Translations under genes and position numbers: made by a program
The notes under the pieces: generated by a model
Told to the model about the DNA's origin: nothing
Database searches by the model: none
What the model saw: only the letters and a program-made list of their open reading frames with translations
Shown here: positions 45,095 to 47,936 of the stretch, piece by piece
Layout of the letters: each line of letters starts with the position of its first letter
Position numbering within the stretch: position 1 is the stretch's first letter
From: a virus
Reading direction: 5' to 3' (one strand)
IMG/VR virus record: IMGVR_UViG_3300020027_000001
Coordinates: 1 to 47,936 of that record
Length of the DNA stretch: 47,936 bases

Positions 45095-45375
45095 TGACTT
45101 CAGAACAACAGCCGTCACCAGACGGTTCCAATCCAGTCCCCGATACCACTATTGGAGACGAGCAGAAGTTTATGGAGGGGCAACATTATAACATACTGCT
45201 GTGCTACCTGCTGGAACAGTTAAAGGGAGAAGTTGTGATTCCACTTGCGTACTTGCAGGATAAGGTGGAAGGGAAGGCTCCGGCAGAGTTGACAGTGGTG
45301 CAGTTGGTAGATGGGAGTGTGTTGTTGAAAGTTGAGAGTCCTGATGTTAAAGGACGCATTGAGCTGCTGTCATGA
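45094..45375 (+). CDS. Hypothetical protein, 93 aa
   Basis: The ATG at 45094 is chosen over the GTG at 45091 because of its distance from GAGGGG. Acidic start (SEQQPSPDGSNPVPDTTIGDEQKFM), a helix (YNILLCYLLEQL) and a beta end (ELTVVQLVDGSVLLKVES). Function unknown. Confidence 0.65.
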   Translation: MTSEQQPSPDGSNPVPDTTIGDEQKFMEGQHYNILLCYLLEQLKGEVVIPLAYLQDKVEGKAPAELTVVQLVDGSVLLKVESPDVKGRIELLS

Positions 45376-45659
45376 ATGTAGAGAATCTTATTGCATCTGG
45401 CTATTGTAGAACCTCTAACAAGTATGGACTTGTATCCAGACTTGATAGGCCGGATTGGAAAGAATACATGGCAGCACAACATGCGCCTAGGAATCCAGAA
45501 GGTGCTGGTATGGATTGGGTTAAGTTACTTGGTCCATCAGCTGCTGCAGATCAATATAGACGTTGCTATAGTCAAGATACGCTAGAGTTAGGCAGGAGTG
45601 CTGGATTAAAGTTCCCTCCATCATCCGGCGGTATCTCAGTGTATAAGGAAAAGGTATGA
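45372..45659 (+). CDS. Hypothetical protein, 95 aa
   Basis: ATGA overlap with the previous stop. Mixed sequence (VENLIASGYCRTSNKYGLVSRLDRPDWKEYMAAQHAPRN ... QYRRCYSQDTLELGRSAGLKFPPS), with several aromatic and basic residues. No family recognised. ATGA overlap with the next gene at 45656. Confidence 0.65.
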   Translation: MNVENLIASGYCRTSNKYGLVSRLDRPDWKEYMAAQHAPRNPEGAGMDWVKLLGPSAAADQYRRCYSQDTLELGRSAGLKFPPSSGGISVYKEKV

Positions 45660-46159
45660 GAGCAGGTATTGTAGTAACAACCAGGATTAATCCAAAGGAC
45701 TGTCAGTCGGTCCTAGACTTGATGCAGTTGATAGGATTTGATCCGGCCGGGCAGTCGTTTTCACAGTTATGCGCTCTTGCAATGGCATCGCTATTGGAGA
45801 CACAGAGACAGGCAGGTATTCTTCCGGAACCCGATCCATTTAAGTTCATGGATCGCCTGCAGTATTATAAGGGATCGAAGAATACAAAGAAGCACTCAGC
45901 CGTCGCGAGGATAGTGCAGGAAACAGGGCCGAGGTTTAAGGCTCCTGTTATGCCCGCCGCGAGCAGCGCGGTCCCTACACCGACAATGGGAACTTTGCCT
46001 GTTGAGAGGGTCAGCGGCGACGTTCGAGAGGCCAGGGTTCGACTTGCGGAGTTGCATCAGAAGCTGGGATTGTCGCAGGATAATCCTACGGTAACGTGGA
46101 GTAGGACAGATCAGGAAGAGTATGATGGGTTGTATAAGGTTGTTTATCCCTATGGTTGA
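45656..46159 (+). CDS. Hypothetical protein, 167 aa
   Basis: The first 70 residues (RAGIVVTTRINPKDCQSVLDLMQLIGFDPAGQSFSQLCALAMASLLETQRQAG) look like a small alpha/beta domain, possibly ribbon-helix-helix-like; the middle is a flexible Pro/Ser/Thr-rich linker and the end a helix (EARVRLAELHQKLGL). DNA-binding function is possible but not shown. Confidence 0.6.
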   Translation: MRAGIVVTTRINPKDCQSVLDLMQLIGFDPAGQSFSQLCALAMASLLETQRQAGILPEPDPFKFMDRLQYYKGSKNTKKHSAVARIVQETGPRFKAPVMPAASSAVPTPTMGTLPVERVSGDVREARVRLAELHQKLGLSQDNPTVTWSRTDQEEYDGLYKVVYPYG

Positions 46160-46172
46160 TTAGGAGATGGTT

Positions 46173-46355
46173 GTGCAAATTACTATCACACTGCTGCTGA
46201 ATGTTAATGATGATGACTTTGCAGCGTCATACAGGTTTGCGCTGGAACAGGCTGCGTTGCGAAGTGAAGATATTGTAGCAATGCCAGTTGATGAAGTATT
46301 CCCGCTGTATGACAGATATACTAACCGTGTCGGCGATATTCAGAGAATTGCATGA
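46173..46355 (+). CDS. Small hypothetical protein, 60 aa
   Basis: The GTG at 46173 is chosen because AGGAG directly abuts the in-frame ATG at 46167, leaving no spacing for that start. Protein: beta strand start (QITITLLLNVNDDDFAASYRFALEQAALRSEDIVAMP), then an acidic/polar tail. ATGA overlap with the SLOG gene at 46352. Confidence 0.6.
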   Translation: MQITITLLLNVNDDDFAASYRFALEQAALRSEDIVAMPVDEVFPLYDRYTNRVGDIQRIA

Positions 46356-46744
46356 AAGTCATAATTGCCGGATCTCGTCATATGCCATTCTCACAATATC
46401 ACCTAATAGATAAGGCGGTAAAGCTGTCAGGATGGTGTGTTACAGAGGTTGTCTGTGGTATGGCTAGAGGTGCTGATATGATGGGAGGGAAGTGGGCCTA
46501 TGAGAATAGTATTCCTGTTAAGAAATTTCCAGCTGATTGGGATACTCATGGAAGGGCTGCTGGTCCCATCCGTAATAGTGAAATGCGAGACTATGCAGAT
46601 GCCTTAATTGTATTTATCTGGGAAGGGAGCAGAGGCAGTGTAAATATGTTAAGACAGATGCAAGATGTTAGTAAGCTTACGTGTGTATACTTTGATGGTG
46701 AGTATGATCCAGCTAATTCTTATCTATATAAGTACCTTCTTTGA
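46352..46744 (+). CDS. SLOG-family (DUF2493/YspA-like) nucleotide-binding protein, 130 aa
   Basis: KVIIAGSRHMPFSQYH at the start, EVVCGMARGADMMGGKWAYENSIPVKKFPADW and AGPIRNSEMRDYADALIVFIWEGSRGSVNM match the SLOG domain of YspA-like proteins (G-S-R, G-x-A-x-G-A-D, F-P-A-D-W, G-P-x-R-N-x-x-M). SLOG domains bind nucleotide-derived ligands, including signals in anti-phage defence. In a phage early region it may act as a sponge or decoy for such a signal (inference). Confidence 0.85.
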   Translation: MKVIIAGSRHMPFSQYHLIDKAVKLSGWCVTEVVCGMARGADMMGGKWAYENSIPVKKFPADWDTHGRAAGPIRNSEMRDYADALIVFIWEGSRGSVNMLRQMQDVSKLTCVYFDGEYDPANSYLYKYLL

Positions 46745-46753
46745 AAAATAAAA

Positions 46754-46778
46754 TGAACCATTTTGCAAACGGTGCATC
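46754..46778 (+). promoter_or_regulatory. Putative phage ECF-type promoter P3
   Basis: TGAACCATT from 46754 and GCATCCAATC from 46774, same spacing as P1 and P2, with TTGAAAAATAAA upstream (like P2). A perfect hairpin GGGACGC/GCGTCCC (46789-46795 with 46802-46808) follows at the expected transcript start, as in P2. Drives the gene at 46829. Confidence 0.7.
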
Positions 46779-46828
46779 CAATCATAATGGGACGCTGAAT
46801 TGCGTCCCCACCAACGGAGTATAACAGA

Positions 46829-47008
46829 ATGCCCCATCCAATCACTCAGATGATCGCAAACCAGTTTCGGACGTGGGATCGGTATTATTCCTTTAGTATG
46901 AATAAGAAGATTAAGAAGCCCTACAATGAAGATCGGATGCTCAACGCAAAAAATAAATCTGATCGAAAGAATGCTAAGCGCCTACTAACTTGGACAGGTG
47001 CCCGATGA
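46829..47008 (+). CDS. Small basic protein, 59 aa
   Basis: Start after AACGGAGTATAACAG, a leader nearly identical to that of 43566. Basic Lys/Arg-rich (MNKKIKKPYNEDRMLNAKNKSDRKNAKRLL). May bind nucleic acid or a host protein. First gene behind P3. ATGA overlap with the next gene. Confidence 0.7.
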   Translation: MPHPITQMIANQFRTWDRYYSFSMNKKIKKPYNEDRMLNAKNKSDRKNAKRLLTWTGAR

Positions 47009-47154
47009 TCTTCGTGGCTGGAGTTCTCATAGTAATCATGGGCTATCTTCGCTGGCTGTATTCCGGCCAGACCAAGGGATACACGATAGGTCTGGTGGGA
47101 ATGCTGATGATGTTCACATCAGTGTGTATCTGGTTGGGAGGATTTCTGCCATGA
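47005..47154 (+). CDS. Two-helix membrane protein, 49 aa
   Basis: Starts within the previous stop (ATGA). Two hydrophobic segments (IFVAGVLIVIMGYLRWLY and IGLVGMLMMFTSVCIWLGGFL). Lies directly before a lipoprotein gene with ATGA overlap, so both are made together. An early membrane pair suggests superinfection exclusion, but there is no homology evidence. Confidence 0.65.
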   Translation: MIFVAGVLIVIMGYLRWLYSGQTKGYTIGLVGMLMMFTSVCIWLGGFLP

Positions 47155-47381
47155 AGGCTTGGATTGTGCTTGCAGCCGTCCTTGGGACGGCATCATGCAG
47201 TGTCAGTAAAACTGGGTTCGTTGATGGTGAGCAGATTGCACGCCTCGCCAGTGATTCAGGTGTGTACGCAGTGCACGATCATGAGAATGGGATGATCTGC
47301 TATGTTGCGGTATCCAAGCAGATTATAAGGGCTAATAGCGTCGCCATCTCATGTAGTCCGTATTATCAGGAAGGCCGCTGA
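47151..47381 (+). CDS. Small predicted lipoprotein, 76 aa
   Basis: Signal peptide MKAWIVLAAVLGTASC with a Cys16 lipobox (LGTASC), then a mature part with three further Cys residues. A longer frame from 46998 exists but would place the signal peptide inside the protein, so the ATG at 47151 is correct. Candidate for outer-membrane exclusion of related phages, like Cor or Llp-type proteins. Confidence 0.7.
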   Translation: MKAWIVLAAVLGTASCSVSKTGFVDGEQIARLASDSGVYAVHDHENGMICYVAVSKQIIRANSVAISCSPYYQEGR

Positions 47382-47707
47382 TGGAAGAATTCAAAATCCT
47401 AACTCAGCGTAAGAAAGGTGAGGCTCACAAGGAAACGTTGGTCAAACTTTCCTGGGATGACATAAGCGAGAGGGACCTGAAGGTAATGGCAAAGGGTCTG
47501 ATCGTGTATGTAATTCAGTGTCAGATTCGCAAGTCCACAGGTCCGTTTCCGGAACTGCTAATCATCAATGCGAAGGATATGGTTCACATGGAGCCGGCGC
47601 AGGTAGCGAAGAAGTTTAACCTGCCACGACAAAAGGACTGGATGGACAAGCTCTTGGAAGGATTAACAGCGGAGCAGAAAGCGGCGTTCCTGGAATCATT
47701 GGCGTAA
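47381..47707 (+). CDS. Early paralog-family protein, 108 aa
   Basis: Paralog of the 43566 product: LSWDDISERDLKVMAKGLIV, a basic linker, PELLIINAKD, and a final helix LTAEQKAAFLESLA. N-terminus KILTQRKKGEAHKE is basic. The stop is followed five bases later by palindrome copy 8. Function unknown; being present in several early units it may be a host-takeover or DNA-binding factor. Confidence 0.75.
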   Translation: MEEFKILTQRKKGEAHKETLVKLSWDDISERDLKVMAKGLIVYVIQCQIRKSTGPFPELLIINAKDMVHMEPAQVAKKFNLPRQKDWMDKLLEGLTAEQKAAFLESLA

Positions 47708-47711
47708 GATG

Positions 47712-47728
47712 TGTTCAAATTTTGAACA
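47712..47728. repeat. 17-bp palindrome, copy 8
   Basis: Perfect copy with central T, between the stop at 47707 and the start at 47749 of the junction-crossing gene. Confidence 0.9.
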
Positions 47729-47748
47729 CCACTAATGGAATATAACAG

Positions 47749-47936
47749 ATGTCGTACAATTTTTCTAATATGGATGATGCTACCCTTGATGAATGTATAA
47801 GCGCACTTCATCAAGAAAGAAAGAGCCGCATTAAGCTGCAAATTCATACCTACCCCATTCCTAGTAGCTTGTTAGGAACTCCTGCTATTCTTGAGTACCG
47901 CAGAGAAAATTCCGTAACTCTTGTGGAAGCTCTTAC
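47749..47936 (+). CDS. Small hypothetical protein, 5' part (truncated by the window end)
   Basis: The ATG at 47749 follows TGGAATATAACAG. The protein starts MSYNFSNMDDATLDECISALHQERKSR and continues at position 3 of the window to the stop at 188, 82 residues in total. Acidic N-terminus, basic middle. Function unknown. Confidence 0.75.
   Translation, partial: MSYNFSNMDDATLDECISALHQERKSRIKLQIHTYPIPSSLLGTPAILEYRRENSVTLVEAL
47810..47936. repeat. Terminal direct repeat, right copy
   Basis: Identical to positions 1-127. Removing one copy gives a closed unit of 47,809 bp. Confidence 0.95.

Noticed and set aside
46998-47381. 127-codon frame ending with the lipoprotein
   Set aside because: The signal peptide would be internal; the first half overlaps a convincing two-helix membrane gene. 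The start at 47151 is used.
1-47936. tRNA genes, CRISPR arrays, integrase, transposase
   Set aside because: No cloverleaf-like sequence, regular spaced repeats or recombinase motifs were seen by eye; the palindromes are too far apart and too uniform for CRISPR.

Overview
The window is one complete, apparently circular genome unit of a tailed phage. The last 127 bases repeat the first 127 exactly, so the unit is about 47.8 kb, and one small gene runs across the junction. Short-tailed (podovirus) morphology is suggested by an HK97-type capsid, a portal, P22 gp4/gp10-like tail-hub proteins, three internal ejection-type virion proteins, and no tape-measure or tail-tube gene. A Gram-negative host is suggested by the Rz/Rz1 spanin pair, the holin and a muramidase endolysin. 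No integrase, excisionase or CI-type repressor is visible, so a lytic lifestyle is most likely. I see no tRNA, rRNA, CRISPR array or IS element.

Layout. The early and middle block is on the + strand. It starts near 43.2 kb, crosses the junction and ends at 17.07 kb. It begins with many small genes (43.3-47.9 kb and 0-6.3 kb), often linked by ATGA stop/start overlaps. A recombination and replication block follows (6.3-16.1 kb): PD-(D/E)XK nuclease with Fe-S cysteines, Sak4-like ATPase, SSB-like protein, DnaQ/ExoX-like exonuclease, ParB-methyltransferase fusion, a family A DNA polymerase split into two polypeptides, and a DUF3987-like primase/helicase. A proteasome-like Ntn hydrolase closes the block. 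A convergent terminator at 17.08 kb separates it from the late block on the - strand, read from 42.9 kb down to 17.1 kb: terminase small subunit, appendage-like proteins, terminase large subunit, portal, GroES-like co-chaperonin, scaffold, capsid, tail hub, fibres, ejection proteins and lysis cassette.

Most striking observation: the 1691-residue ejection protein (18781-23856) has an N-terminal lytic transglycosylase and, embedded in its middle (about residues 796-995), a complete ECF-type sigma-70 factor with region 2 and region 4. It sits between two copies of a Gly/Ala-rich hydrophobic module. Independently, three + strand intergenic sites at the start of the early block (43239, 43486, 46754) share TGAACCATT and GCATC with identical spacing. 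In ECF terms this is a GAACC -35 and a TC-containing -10 at ECF-like distance. Together they suggest that a sigma factor enters with the DNA and directs host RNA polymerase to the early genes, a functional analogue of the N4 virion RNA polymerase. This is inference, but both halves can be read in the sequence.

A second system is a 17-bp palindrome, TGTTCAAAWTTTGAACA, present eight times around the genome, always in a short gap between a stop codon and the next start, on both early and late transcripts. It could be an operator/stoperator, an intercistronic RNA hairpin, or a parS-like site for the phage's own ParB-methyltransferase. Other notable features are a 61-bp-arm imperfect inverted repeat with an A-rich centre (44481-44627, origin candidate), three near-consensus sigma-70 promoters, a three-hairpin leader before the SSB-like gene, and a family of four small proteins sharing a C-terminal motif.
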